A stretch of DNA of 64,000 nucleotides from Pseudomonadota bacterium. Lineage in GTDB: Bacteria > Pseudomonadota > Gammaproteobacteria > Pseudomonadales > Pseudohongiellaceae. Under the pieces are notes generated by a model. It searched no databases, was not told the origin of the DNA, and worked only from the letters and a program-made list of their open reading frames with translations. The stretch spans positions 62,001-126,000 of the forward strand of contig JAQCBT010000006.1 of assembly GCA_027621405.1 (NCBI GenBank), given 5' to 3'. The position numbers were made by a program, and so were the translations under genes. Below, piece after piece: positions 19,752-29,210 of the stretch (positions within the stretch are counted from its first letter, which is position 1; each line of letters begins with the position of its first letter).

Positions 19752-20561
19752 CTATTCGCTCTTGTGGACGTGCACGTCCATCTGCGGGAACGGAATGTTC
19801 AAGCCTTCCTGCGGGAATGTCTTGTACACCTTCTCATTCATGTCGAAGTAGACAGGCCAGTAGTCGGCGGAATTTACCCAGGCTCGCACCACGATATTCA
19901 CCGATGAATCCGCCAATGCATGCAGAGCCATGAAGGGTTCAGGGTCTTTCAGTATGCGTTCATCCGCTTCGATGAAACCCTTGAGTACGGCATAGGCCTT
20001 GTCCAGGTCATCCCCGTAGGCAATACCGAAGATCCAGTCGCAGCGACGTGTCGCCTGGGCGGAATAGTTGATCAAAGAACCTGTGGCCAGTGGTCCATTG
20101 GGAATCATTACAGTCTTGTTATCACCGGTGGTGAGTATGGTGATAAATATCTGGATCTCCTTCACCGAACCCATGTATCCCTGGGCCTCGATGAAGTCTC
20201 CCACCTTGTAGGGCTTGAACATGAGAATCATCACGCCGCCCGCGAAGTTTTGCAGGGTTCCGGATAGTGCCATGCCCACGGCGAGACCGGCAGCACCGAG
20301 AATGGCGATGAAGGACGTCATCTCCACACCCAGCATGCCGATAGCGGTGATATACACCATCACCTTCAGCAGGATGGAAACCAGGCTGCGAACAAACCCG
20401 GTCAGGGAGGGGTCAGTGCCACTCTTCTCCAGAAAGGTCTTCAGCACACCTACAATGACACGGACAACATATAAGCCGATCACCAGCGCCAGGACTGCGG
20501 AAATCAAACGTATTCCGTAGGTAACGGCAAGATCGGTTAGTGCGGCGGCATCAAATTCCAT
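19752..20561 (-). CDS. Small-conductance mechanosensitive channel (MscS family)
   Basis: The 269-residue protein has the compact MscS layout: three helices (about 12-33, 58-78, 82-112), the last being the glycine- and alanine-rich pore helix (ILGAAGLAVGMALSGTLQNFAGG), then the beta domain (GDFIEAQGYMGSVKEI...VMIPNGPLATGSLINYS) and the C-terminal alpha-beta domain. Length is close to E. coli MscS (286). It acts in the inner membrane as an osmotic release valve. The start ATG fits the family N-terminus. Confidence 0.92.
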   Translation of the reverse strand: MEFDAAALTDLAVTYGIRLISAVLALVIGLYVVRVIVGVLKTFLEKSGTDPSLTGFVRSLVSILLKVMVYITAIGMLGVEMTSFIAILGAAGLAVGMALSGTLQNFAGGVMILMFKPYKVGDFIEAQGYMGSVKEIQIFITILTTGDNKTVMIPNGPLATGSLINYSAQATRRCDWIFGIAYGDDLDKAYAVLKGFIEADERILKDPEPFMALHALADSSVNIVVRAWVNSADYWPVYFDMNEKVYKTFPQEGLNIPFPQMDVHVHKSE

Positions 20562-20644
20562 AACAAGCTTACAGAGTGATCAATTTGAAGGTGGAAAATA
20601 ACTCAAAGCAGGCTCGCTGACCAGATTCGGCACGCACTGCTTTT

Positions 20645-21373
20645 TCATCGGCGAATCTCAAAGCTGGCCTGCAGCTCGCCCAGTCTGCCCGAATCCTGAT
20701 CTTCTTTGCGAGTGCTATCAGCCTTGCGGGTAATGTCCCGATTTAGCAGACGCTGAGAGAGAGTGGCCAGGCGCTTGTTGTCTCGAAACTCAGATAGCAG
20801 CATGCCATTACGATAGACATCGCTGAGTTCGGACTCGCCCAGTTTGCGAAAATGGTCACGCAAGAGGACTTCCTGCCTGAAGCCCAGGGCCAGGGTGTTG
20901 CGCTGCGCCTCTCCATTGTCGGCATAAACATGGCTTACCAGCCTGCCCAGGTGCATCCGGTTGAACGCGTAATCGAACAGCAGCAGGCTGGCTTCCAGGC
21001 CCACACCCGGCTTGCGATCCTGGGACCTGACAATGCCCAGCAGGAATTCTGCGCAGTTTTGCCGTGGATCGAACGCCGTCAATCCGGCCAGGCCGATGTT
21101 AGCGTTCTCGCCATCAGGAGCGCTTGCAATTCGTTGGATCACCCACTCGATCTTGCCGAGGGTCTGTGGACTGTTCTGGCTCTCGAGATCGAGTCGCTGC
21201 CTGAGTTCAACGGTTGTTAGATGCCGGTTCTGATTGCTGCGATAGGCGGCCCAGAATTGCGCGTCGGCAAAGCTCTGCTGCATATAGTCGGCATGCTCGG
21301 GTCCCAGCCGTCGTAACTGGAGATTACGGCCCGTAACAGGCTCATTGAACTCGAACAGCTGCCTGGGTTTCAT
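20645..21373 (-). CDS. GNAT family N-acetyltransferase (RimJ/RimL type)
   Basis: The 242-residue cytosolic protein begins with LQLRRLGPEHADYMQQ, as in Acetyltransf_3 proteins. It has the family core, with IGLAGLTAFDPRQNCAEFLLGIV on strands 4-5 and FNRMHLGRLVSHVYADNGEAQRNTLALGFRQE as the acetyl-CoA region and the closing helix. A charged tail of about 60 residues follows. Its substrate is unknown; related enzymes acetylate ribosomal protein N-termini or small amines. It is on the same strand as the MscS gene, 83 bases upstream. Confidence 0.8.
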   Translation of the reverse strand: MKPRQLFEFNEPVTGRNLQLRRLGPEHADYMQQSFADAQFWAAYRSNQNRHLTTVELRQRLDLESQNSPQTLGKIEWVIQRIASAPDGENANIGLAGLTAFDPRQNCAEFLLGIVRSQDRKPGVGLEASLLLFDYAFNRMHLGRLVSHVYADNGEAQRNTLALGFRQEVLLRDHFRKLGESELSDVYRNGMLLSEFRDNKRLATLSQRLLNRDITRKADSTRKEDQDSGRLGELQASFEIRR

Positions 21374-21430
21374 GTTGCTCTATAACTATCTCAACCCCAA
21401 CAAAGCGATTTGCATAAGATTGATCGATCA

Positions 21431-24400
21431 CTAACGTTCAATGGTGTACAGGCCATTCACTTCGTTCAGGTTGTTGAGTTCATCCAGCATGTCAAAGCCA
21501 CCCACAAAGGCCTCACCTGCATTACCAGTGAACACACCGCCAAGGTCGGCCTGGATCGAACTGCTGACGACTTCGCCAAGCTGACTGAGCTGGCCATTGA
21601 TCGCCTGCAGATCCACAGCACCGCCGGCGACTGTGCCGGCGAAGCCCACTGACCAGACTTCACTTCCCGCTACTTCAACACGCAGCAATCCATTGCTGAT
21701 TGCGCCTGCATTGAAATCTACACTCATGGCGGCGTCGATGTCCGTGACCATGCCTGCGCTGCCCTCACCGATGAAGGCTGAGGCCGGACCGCTTCCATAG
21801 TTGGCAGAACCGGTAAGATTGGCTACAGGTGTTGGATTGATCTCTGCCAGGAAATCCTGGGTCTGCAGACTCACCCGATTGTCTGGTCCGGGTTCGACCA
21901 CTACCCAATTCTCATCAATCGGATTGTCCCATGCTCCCCAGTCCACATCGTAACTTTCGATACTTGGCTCGGCTAATGTAAGAGGCGAGACAGAACCCGG
22001 CGGCCCACTGAACAGGACCGCGCCATTGACATATCGCTCGGGGCTGTCGATTGCATTGGAGAGAGCGCTGTCCTGATCCGGCCCCTTACCGACGGTCGAG
22101 GAGAAGGCCAGGACGAAGCCCTCCGCCTGGCTACCCACCAGGTAACCTACGGATTCGGAAGCGATAACTGCAGTACCATCTACAAGGTCCGCAGAAGAGA
22201 AGCTGCTGCTCTTCGAGCCAGCGGCGACGAATGCCCCACTGAAGAATACCGGCCAGAACGATTCCCCATACGAGGATGAGGTGCAACCAGGCGCACCCAC
22301 ACAGATATCGAGACGCCCATCGAATACCGAGCCGTTGGCCAGGTCGACAGTCAGGCTGCCACTCACCGATCCAATAGTGGGATCGTCAAATCCGGTGGCG
22401 ACAATAAGGTGATCAACCACATCGCTGAAGACCTTCTGTCCGGTGAAGGCTCCGAACTGGCTTTCATTAAAGGACACGCCAACTACCGGCGAAGTCAGCA
22501 CATCAGTGACCACATCACCCAGGCCGTAATAGGACTCGCGAATCTGCAGCGCACTGGCATCTTCCCAGACACCCCACTGCAGATCGAAGCCACCCACATT
22601 GGTTTCCAGCACGGTGGGACTCACTGCACCGAGCCGCAGGAAGGCGAAATCGTCTTCCTCGTTGACCGGGAAATCCACATTACCGATGCCGGTGACAAAC
22701 ATCTGCAATCCACTGGAAAAATCGGAAGTCGCACCGGTCTTGAGATTCAGGTCACCACCCAGCACAACACCGTCACGGGTAATGGTGGAGAGTTCATCGT
22801 TCAACACCCCACTAACGGGCACATCGGAGAGCGTAAATAACAGTGCCGCATCGATCACTTCCTGGCTGCCGGACAGTTTGCTGCCATTCTCCAGCCACTG
22901 GAATCCCGCGGCGAATCCAATATTGCTGGCGTCACCGGCTTGCGCCACGAACATGCCCTGGAAATAGCCTTCGAAGAAGGCATTCACATCCTGCAGGGGG
23001 GACCTGATGCGACCATTGATAGCGGTTCCTGCAATGTGGGTACCGGCGGCAGCGATGGGAATGGATTCGATTATGTCGCTACGCCAGATGCGATCCGCCT
23101 GCAGGCAATTCGCCGAACCGAGGCAGAACTGCACGCGCACATCATTGAGCGTGCCATTGGCAACGTCCAGCTTGAACGATCCCAGTACCGAATTACTCGA
23201 TGCTGCATATGGCCCACTGAGCAAATAATCCGCGATACGGTAGCGACCTGACGTGGCACCCGTATTGATATCCACCGGCGTGCCGAAGGCAAACAGACTC
23301 TCTCCGATCAACTCTTCATCCAGATCGATATCGGTTGCATCGAAGAAGATATTCGCGGCACCGGAGCCTGAAGAGTTCCAGACACCCCAGGCCAGGTTGT
23401 AGCCACCCACGCTTGTATCGAGCGTGGTGAGCTCCGCACCGTCTTGCAGTATGACGCCAAAGGTATCAGGCAGGTTGCCTCCAGCAAGCGCAGCCGTTGT
23501 GTCCGTGAAAATCGCTTTCGGCCCAGACGGATCGGCCGCCGCGCCGAAGAAGAAGTTCTCTCCCGCGCTGCGTGTGCCAGCTGCGGACACCGGCACGAAG
23601 GAAACCAGGCCGAATCCCTGCAGGGAGGCCAGGTCCTCGGCACTGAGGAAAAAATCACCGCTCACTGCCACGGGGTCACCGAACAACACGGCACCATTGA
23701 CCGCCTTGTTGTTGGTTGCTGCGCCTGTTCCGGTGGAGCTGAAGGAAAGCACAAAGCCGTCGGCCTGGTTACCCAGGAAGACACCGGCACCACTGCTGAC
23801 GATCGCCGCCTGGGAAACCAGGTCGCTGTCGAGAGTGGAACTGCCAATTGGACCTTCTTGTAACAGATTACCCTCGAAGCGCAGCGGCCAGTAGGTGCTT
23901 CCAAGACTATTGGCATCGCAGCTGGAAGCTCCGACACAGATATCCAGGTGGCCATTGGTAAACGCCGCAGTGGCCAGGTTTACCTCGAAACCACCGCTGA
24001 CAGAGCCGATGCTGTTGTTTGAGAAACCGCGTGCCCGCAACAGGAAATCCTTCACCGAAGTGAAGTTAAAGGTTCCGGTGCGATCGCTGGTGTCCACAGG
24101 GTTGGCATTGAGCAGCACGACCGGAGTTGTAATGTCCTGCACCTCACCCGGATCGTTCACGTCCGGGAAGAATTGGGCGGGGGCACTCTCCGAGGCTTCC
24201 CATACACCCCACGTCAATTCAAATCCGCCCACGCCTTCTGCAAAGTCAGCAATGGGCGCACTGCCACGTTTGAGTACGGAGGTGTCTGTTGGGTCGATCG
24301 TGCCAATATTGCCTTTGGCCGCCACACCACCTTCCGCATCGTCGATTGCTGAACTCAACCCACCAAAGAACCCACCACCAGTGGCGAGGTCAGTATTGAT

Positions 24401-25054
24401 CGTGAACAGGGCGTGGTTCTGTAGACTGGCGATCTCTGTATCATCCAATACTTGCAGAACGGGTTCCGGCTCTGGCTGAGGTTCCGGTTGGGGCTCGGGC
24501 TCTGGTTGCGGCTCAGGTTCTGGCTCGGGTTGAGGTTCCGGCTCTGGCTGGGGTTCCGGCTCTGGTTGGGGTTCCGGCTCTGGCTGGGGTTCCGGCTCTG
24601 GCTGGGGTTCCGGCTCTGGCTGGGGTTCCGGCTCTGGTTCGGGTTCTGTTTCCTGATCAGTATCTGCCACCGGGCGGCAGGCTGCGGCGTTGGAATTCAG
24701 GGTACAGGCCAATGTGCCGTCACCACTCAATTCATTGGGGTTAACTTCCACTTCGGTCGTTTCCTGCACGCTATCATTGCCGGAGAGTGCGAGACCTGTG
24801 GAGGACTGGGATTCACTCGGTGTGCGCTGGGGCGCGCGGGTCGCAGCTCCGGTGCCCTGGCTGCTGTCCTCCGCCGCGTCCTCGTCGCCGCCGTCTTCGT
24901 CTTCAGGCTCGGGAATATTGAGCACGGTGATATTGCCAAGCTGCACCGGTTGCAGTATCAAGCCTTCGGGCGGCAGGTTGGGATCCGTGGCACGGCCGAA
25001 GTCAAAGTCTGCTCCTACGCCAAGCTCGAGGCTGCCTGCCGCATTGCTGAGCAA
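21431..25054 (-). CDS. Four-module repeat protein, 3' part of a split FecR-domain gene
   Basis: This 1207-residue frame begins at a TTG only eight codons after the amber stop of the FecR frame, in the same reading frame. The first residues, [19 protein letters not shown], are what normally continues a FecR domain. An acidic stretch and a Pro-Glu-Gln linker (about residues 135-200) follow, then four similar modules. Each has a GG(F/Y)xLxWGVW-type motif (near residues 273, 550, 821 and 1033; the last is SYDVDWGAW) and a GFVLxFSST or similar strand. Paired cysteines in [12 protein letters not shown] segments suggest an oxidising compartment. With no signal peptide of its own, export would depend on the upstream part. 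The likely role is surface or periplasmic binding; nothing catalytic is seen. Confidence 0.7.
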   Translation of the reverse strand: MLSNAAGSLELGVGADFDFGRATDPNLPPEGLILQPVQLGNITVLNIPEPEDEDGGDEDAAEDSSQGTGAATRAPQRTPSESQSSTGLALSGNDSVQETTEVEVNPNELSGDGTLACTLNSNAAACRPVADTDQETEPEPEPEPQPEPEPQPEPEPQPEPEPQPEPEPQPEPEPQPEPEPEPQPEPEPQPEPQPEPEPVLQVLDDTEIASLQNHALFTINTDLATGGGFFGGLSSAIDDAEGGVAAKGNIGTIDPTDTSVLKRGSAPIADFAEGVGGFELTWGVWEASESAPAQFFPDVNDPGEVQDITTPVVLLNANPVDTSDRTGTFNFTSVKDFLLRARGFSNNSIGSVSGGFEVNLATAAFTNGHLDICVGASSCDANSLGSTYWPLRFEGNLLQEGPIGSSTLDSDLVSQAAIVSSGAGVFLGNQADGFVLSFSSTGTGAATNNKAVNGAVLFGDPVAVSGDFFLSAEDLASLQGFGLVSFVPVSAAGTRSAGENFFFGAAADPSGPKAIFTDTTAALAGGNLPDTFGVILQDGAELTTLDTSVGGYNLAWGVWNSSGSGAANIFFDATDIDLDEELIGESLFAFGTPVDINTGATSGRYRIADYLLSGPYAASSNSVLGSFKLDVANGTLNDVRVQFCLGSANCLQADRIWRSDIIESIPIAAAGTHIAGTAINGRIRSPLQDVNAFFEGYFQGMFVAQAGDASNIGFAAGFQWLENGSKLSGSQEVIDAALLFTLSDVPVSGVLNDELSTITRDGVVLGGDLNLKTGATSDFSSGLQMFVTGIGNVDFPVNEEDDFAFLRLGAVSPTVLETNVGGFDLQWGVWEDASALQIRESYYGLGDVVTDVLTSPVVGVSFNESQFGAFTGQKVFSDVVDHLIVATGFDDPTIGSVSGSLTVDLANGSVFDGRLDICVGAPGCTSSSYGESFWPVFFSGAFVAAGSKSSSFSSADLVDGTAVIASESVGYLVGSQAEGFVLAFSSTVGKGPDQDSALSNAIDSPERYVNGAVLFSGPPGSVSPLTLAEPSIESYDVDWGAWDNPIDENWVVVEPGPDNRVSLQTQDFLAEINPTPVANLTGSANYGSGPASAFIGEGSAGMVTDIDAAMSVDFNAGAISNGLLRVEVAGSEVWSVGFAGTVAGGAVDLQAINGQLSQLGEVVSSSIQADLGGVFTGNAGEAFVGGFDMLDELNNLNEVNGLYTIER
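24534..24641. repeat. Six tandem 18-bp units coding for the Pro-Glu linker
   Basis: Units start at 24534, 24552, 24570, 24588, 24606 and 24624, each close to GGTTCCGGCTCTGGCTGG; they differ at one or two bases. They code on the minus strand for PEPEPQ. More diverged copies continue to about 24461. Such arrays change length easily by slippage. Confidence 0.95.
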
Positions 25055-25078
25055 GGTGCCACCATCGTAGACACCGGT

Positions 25079-25561
25079 CTACAGGGCATCTGTGATCACG
25101 GCTTCATGATCGGTACCGCGGATACCGATGGATGCGTACGGCGTCTGCACCGTGTACGCGCTCTGGTTGCCGTCGCCAATGGCTCCGGTAATAGTGCGGA
25201 AACCTCCCTCTATAAGGCTCATGGTTGAGATATCATTGGCCGGATCGCCATCGTAGCTGTAGGCGAGCACCTGGAAGCGCGAGGACTCCTTGAGCGCAAT
25301 GATTGCGGCATCGGACATGCGTATCTGGGCAAATGAATCGGCCTGGGTAATGATGGTGTCGCCTACCCGGATTTCCGATCGTCTCTCCAATTCCCGTGAA
25401 ATACCACTAACATCCACCGCCGTCACAGCGCCGCGCGTGGCTACTACCCTGCCCGCGACTTCGTCTTCTGCAGCCAGCCCGGCCGGCGAATACAACCCCA
25501 GACAGAGGAAGAGGAAGTAGTAACAGGATTTATTGAGGCAGGTCTGGAAGTAATTTTTCAT
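25079..25561 (-). CDS. FecR domain protein, 5' part of a split gene
   Basis: The 160-residue product has a signal peptide (about residues 1-30, ending AGLAAE) and a nearly complete FecR domain: GRVVATRGAVTAVD, the LERRSEIRVGDTIIT turn, SFAQIRMSDAAIIALKESSRF and the end motif TPYASIGIRGTDHEAVI. It stops at a TAG at 25079-25081, exactly where this family normally goes on with a VYxGGxxLSNxAG segment. That segment is present after the TAG in the same frame ([15 protein letters not shown]). So the gene was probably one protein of about 1380 residues. The ATG at 25561 is preferred because the signal peptide starts there; a TTG 38 codons upstream is also in frame. In this family FecR domains sit in the periplasm or at the surface. 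Confidence 0.75.
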   Translation of the reverse strand: MKNYFQTCLNKSCYYFLFLCLGLYSPAGLAAEDEVAGRVVATRGAVTAVDVSGISRELERRSEIRVGDTIITQADSFAQIRMSDAAIIALKESSRFQVLAYSYDGDPANDISTMSLIEGGFRTITGAIGDGNQSAYTVQTPYASIGIRGTDHEAVITDAL

Positions 25562-25735
25562 TATTTTGACCAAGTCGAAATTCGGAAAGGGTGTTTCTTG
25601 AATATTCCTGAAGAATAGAAGGTGTGCCGGGATGAGTCCATGGCTTAATTCCCGGCAAAATTTACCAGTTCGCAAAAAAACTTAAGTAGTACAAAGGTTT
25701 ACTTATTTTTTTCCAGTGTGTTTAATTAGGGCCCC

Positions 25736-27163
25736 ATGAAATCGACCACCATCAGAAAAGTTCTCATCGCCAACCGGGGCGAAATTGCCCTGCGTATCGT
25801 GCGCGCCTGTGCCGAGTACAATATTCGCTCAGTGGCCGTCTATACCGAGCCTGATCGCTATGGATTGTTCGTAAAACGTGCCAGTGAGGCGTATTCGCTG
25901 GGTGAAGACCCTCTCGCTGGCTACCTGGATCCGCTTCGAATAGTAAACCTTGCGGTGGAGACTGGCTGTGACGCAATTCACCCTGGCTACGGTTTTCTCT
26001 CGGAAAATCCCGAGCTGGCGCGACTGTGCGAGCTGAAGGGCATCATCTTCATCGGACCCAGCGCCGAGGTTATTCAGCGCATGGGGGACAAGACTCAGGC
26101 GCGAATCGCCATGACCGAGGCCGGTGTTCCTGTGACACCCGGCACCGATGGCAACCTGGATAGCGTGGAGCAGGCCCTGACCGAAGCGGAACGCATTGGC
26201 TATCCGGTCATGGTGAAGGCAACTTCAGGCGGTGGTGGTCGCGGCATACGTCGCTGCGACGATGCCGACGATCTACGCAAGCAGTTTCCCCGGGTGATCT
26301 CGGAAGCCACCAAGGCCTTCGGCTCGGCCGAGGTGTTCATGGAGAAGTGCATCGTTAATCCCAAGCACATCGAAGTGCAGGTGCTTGCAGATTCCCACGG
26401 CAATGTTGTGCACCTGTTCGAGCGCGACTGTTCTATCCAGCGCCGCAACCAGAAACTCATCGAGATTGCACCCAGCCCACAGATCGGTGAAGAACTGCGT
26501 GCCCGTCTCGGCGAACTGGCAGTCAAGGCTGCAGAAGCGGTGGGCTACTGCAGCGCCGGCACCGTGGAATTCCTGCTGGCAGGGGATGAAGTGTATTTCA
26601 TGGAGATGAACACCCGCATCCAGGTGGAGCACACCATCACTGAACAGATAACCGGTGTGGACATCGTGCGCGAACAGTTGCGCGTTGCCGAGGGCAAGGA
26701 ACTGAGTTACCGCCAGCAAGACATTAATTATCGGGGCTATGCCATTCAGTTGCGCATCAATGCCGAAGATCCGAAGAACGATTTCCTGCCAAGTTTTGGC
26801 CGTATCACCCATTACTATGCACCGGGTGGACCCGGGGTGCGTGTCGACACCGCGATCTACACTGGCTACGAGATACCACCCTATTACGATTCCATGTGCC
26901 TCAAGCTCGTGGTGTGGGCCCTGACCTGGGAAGAAGTCGTGGCCCGGGCGCAACGCGCCATCGATGACATGCGACTGCATGGCATCCGCACCACGGCCAA
27001 TTACTATCAACAGATCCTTAAACACGAGGATTTCCAGAACAGGCATTTCGATACCAGCTTCGTTGCCCGACACCCGGAATTATCCCGTTATTCTGACAAA
27101 CGCCACCCCAGCGATGTCGCATTGGCCGTGTCCGCTGCCATCGCCGCCTATGCAGGATGGTAG
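25736..27163 (+). CDS. pycA: Pyruvate carboxylase subunit A (biotin carboxylase)
   Basis: The 475-residue cytosolic protein is a full biotin carboxylase. The N-terminal domain begins KVLIANRGEIALRIVRA; the ATP-grasp domain has KATSGGGGRGI near residue 164; the active-site segment is FMEMNTRIQVEHTITE near 287. It carboxylates biotin on the partner subunit with ATP and bicarbonate. The next gene, 13 bases downstream, encodes a carboxyltransferase with a biotin carrier, so a two-subunit pyruvate carboxylase fits better than acetyl-CoA carboxylase AccC. AGGG lies four bases before the ATG. Confidence 0.92.
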   Translation: MKSTTIRKVLIANRGEIALRIVRACAEYNIRSVAVYTEPDRYGLFVKRASEAYSLGEDPLAGYLDPLRIVNLAVETGCDAIHPGYGFLSENPELARLCELKGIIFIGPSAEVIQRMGDKTQARIAMTEAGVPVTPGTDGNLDSVEQALTEAERIGYPVMVKATSGGGGRGIRRCDDADDLRKQFPRVISEATKAFGSAEVFMEKCIVNPKHIEVQVLADSHGNVVHLFERDCSIQRRNQKLIEIAPSPQIGEELRARLGELAVKAAEAVGYCSAGTVEFLLAGDEVYFMEMNTRIQVEHTITEQITGVDIVREQLRVAEGKELSYRQQDINYRGYAIQLRINAEDPKNDFLPSFGRITHYYAPGGPGVRVDTAIYTGYEIPPYYDSMCLKLVVWALTWEEVVARAQRAIDDMRLHGIRTTANYYQQILKHEDFQNRHFDTSFVARHPELSRYSDKRHPSDVALAVSAAIAAYAGW

Positions 27164-27176
27164 CCAAGAGAAGACT

Positions 27177-28976
27177 ATGAGCAGCAAAAAGAAGATAGAA
27201 GTCACCGAAGTCATTCTTCGCGACGCCCACCAATCCCTGATCGCAACCCGCATGCGTACAGAGGACATGTTACCGATCTGTGCAAAGCTGGACGCCGTCG
27301 GATTCTGGTCTCTGGAGGTCTGGGGTGGCGCAACCTTCGATGCCTGCATACGCTTTTTGAAGGAAGATCCCTGGCAACGTCTGCAGCAATTGCGTGAGGC
27401 CCTGCCAAACACCCGACTGCAGATGCTGTTACGGGGTCAGAACCTGCTGGGCTACCGTCACTACGCTGACGATGTGGTGGAGGCCTTCGTGCAGAAGTCC
27501 GCCGACAACGGCATCGACGTGTTCCGCGTGTTCGATGCCCTGAACGACCTGCGCAACATCGAGACCGCCATGGCCGCCGTGAAGAAATCCGGCAAGCATG
27601 CCCAGGGCACGATCTGTTATACCACCAGCCCGGTACATGATTCTGAATTATTCGTGAAGCAGGCAGTGCAGCTACAGGAGATGGGTGCCGATTCCATCGC
27701 CATCAAGGACATGGCAGGCCTGCTTACTCCCTATGCCACCTATGACTTGGTGAAGGCCATCAAGTCTACCGTTCCCCTGCCCCTGGCGATTCACAGCCAT
27801 GCCACATCCGGACTGGCGCCACTGTGTCAATTGAAAGCTATCGAGGCGGGTGCCGATCGCATCGATACCGCTATCTCTTCCTTCGCTGGTGGCACCTCAC
27901 ATCCGGCAACGGAATACCAGGTCGCCGCCCTGAAAGACACGGACTATGACACAGGTATCGAACTGGACACGCTAACAGAGATCGCTGACTACTTCCGCGA
28001 AGTGCGGAAGAAATACCACCAGTTTGAAAGCGAATTTACCCGCGAAGATATCTCCGTGCAGATCAACCAGGTACCGGGCGGCATGATGTCCAATTTGGCC
28101 AACCAGCTAAAAGACCAGAACGCCCTGGATCGAATCCGCGATGTGTTCAATGAAATTCCCAAGGTACGAGAAGACCTGGGATACCCACCTCTGGTAACCC
28201 CTACCTCACAGATCGTCGGCACCCAGGCCGTTTACAACGTGCTGGCCGGTGAGCGCTACAAGACCATCACCAATGAGGTTAAACGTTACCTGCAAGGCGG
28301 CTACGGACAACCGCCGGCTGCGGTAAACGAGGCCCTCCGCAAGAAGGCCATCGGCAACGAGAGCTATTCGGAGGAACGACCCGCCGATTCGCTGCAACCG
28401 GAGATGGAAAAACTGACCAGGGACATCGGCGAGCTGGCAAAGTCCGCGGAGGATGTGCTGACCTTCGCCATGTTCCCCGACCTTGGCCGTGAGTATCTGG
28501 AACAAAGGGCAGCGGGCACCCTGCAAGCGGAGCAATTGCTTCCCATCGACACCGGTGGCCGTCCGTCCAGTTCCATTGCAACGGAATTCAAGCTGGACGT
28601 ACACGGCGAGACCTACGACGTGGCGATCACCGGGGTCGGCGAATCCGGAAGCGGTCGACGCAAGCTCTATATCTCACTGGACGGCATGCCCGAAGAAGTC
28701 ATTTTCGAGCCTCTCAACGAATACGTGGCAGCAGACACCGGCGGTCGCAAGAAGGCGACCGAACCCGGACATGTCACCGCCGCCATGCCAGGCAATGTGG
28801 TGGAAGTGCTCGTCGAGGAAGGCCAGGAAGTCAGCGCCGGCCAGGCCGTGCTGGTAACCGAGGCCATGAAGATGGAATCAGAAATCAATGCCAATATCGC
28901 TGGCACCGTAAAGGCGATCAACGTCAGCAAAGGCGACCGCGTGACCCCGGGCGAAGTGTTGATGGAAATCGGCTAG
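27177..28976 (+). CDS. pycB: Pyruvate carboxylase subunit B (OadA-like carboxyltransferase with biotin carrier)
   Basis: The 599-residue protein has three parts: an HMGL-like TIM barrel (about 5-270, beginning VTEVILRDAHQSL), the PYC/OADA domain (about 290-465) and a C-terminal biotinyl domain with EAMKMES, where Lys565 carries biotin. It transfers the carboxyl group from biotin to pyruvate to give oxaloacetate. Related subunits also serve sodium-pumping oxaloacetate decarboxylase, but no beta or gamma subunit gene is next to it and a biotin carboxylase is, so pyruvate carboxylase is favoured. The ATG at 27177 follows AAGAGAAG; the frame is open 71 codons further into pycA. A perfect palindrome begins one base after its stop. 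Confidence 0.9.
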   Translation: MSSKKKIEVTEVILRDAHQSLIATRMRTEDMLPICAKLDAVGFWSLEVWGGATFDACIRFLKEDPWQRLQQLREALPNTRLQMLLRGQNLLGYRHYADDVVEAFVQKSADNGIDVFRVFDALNDLRNIETAMAAVKKSGKHAQGTICYTTSPVHDSELFVKQAVQLQEMGADSIAIKDMAGLLTPYATYDLVKAIKSTVPLPLAIHSHATSGLAPLCQLKAIEAGADRIDTAISSFAGGTSHPATEYQVAALKDTDYDTGIELDTLTEIADYFREVRKKYHQFESEFTREDISVQINQVPGGMMSNLANQLKDQNALDRIRDVFNEIPKVREDLGYPPLVTPTSQIVGTQAVYNVLAGERYKTITNEVKRYLQGGYGQPPAAVNEALRKKAIGNESYSEERPADSLQPEMEKLTRDIGELAKSAEDVLTFAMFPDLGREYLEQRAAGTLQAEQLLPIDTGGRPSSSIATEFKLDVHGETYDVAITGVGESGSGRRKLYISLDGMPEEVIFEPLNEYVAADTGGRKKATEPGHVTAAMPGNVVEVLVEEGQEVSAGQAVLVTEAMKMESEINANIAGTVKAINVSKGDRVTPGEVLMEIG

Positions 28977-29027
28977 AGAAAATAGGGACAGATTTATTTT
29001 TAAAAAATAAATCTGTCCCTATTTTCT
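28977..29027. repeat. Perfect 25-bp palindrome, copy 2 of the dispersed repeat
   Basis: The arms 28977-29001 and 29003-29027 flank a single A. The sequence matches the 10199-10254 copy apart from shorter central A/T runs. It begins directly after the pycB stop codon, as expected for an insertion into or just after a 3' end, and its hairpin may end the pyc transcript. Confidence 0.85.
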
Positions 29028-29154
29028 GCTTGATCAGTGAAAGCTGAAGCATCGCAGAATTCTTTCCCGGATCGAACCTCGCCATTCTTGATCGAAGGGA
29101 AACCAATCCAGCAAGGAACATAACTCCCACCAGCGCTCAGAGTGTCAGGCAAAG

Positions 29155-29185
29155 AAAAACCCGCAGTGACGAACTCAACTGCGGG
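29155..29185 (-). terminator. Rho-independent terminator after the NHL-repeat gene
   Basis: On the minus strand an 8-bp stem CCCGCAGT/ACTGCGGG (29178-29185 with 29160-29167) and a 10-base loop are followed by five T (A-run 29155-29159). It lies 26 bases after the stop of the NHL gene. Confidence 0.85.
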
Positions 29186-29210
29186 CTTTAGCTTTTGCGA
29201 TTAAATCAAA

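Noticed and set aside
25079..25081. Genome-wide recoding of TAG
   Set aside because: TAG ends several other genes here at normal lengths (for example 19725-19727 and 28974-28976), so it is a normal stop in this organism.
24452..25228. Long plus-strand frame of 258 codons rich in Leu, Arg and Trp
   Set aside because: It is the antisense reading of the Pro-Glu tandem repeat and the FecR gene junction; its odd composition comes from the repeat.
26273..27073. Antisense frame of 266 codons inside pycA
   Set aside because: A shadow of a strongly conserved gene.
25736..28976. Sodium-pumping oxaloacetate decarboxylase
   Set aside because: The OadA-like subunit would fit, but there are no beta or gamma subunits beside it and a biotin carboxylase gene is adjacent.
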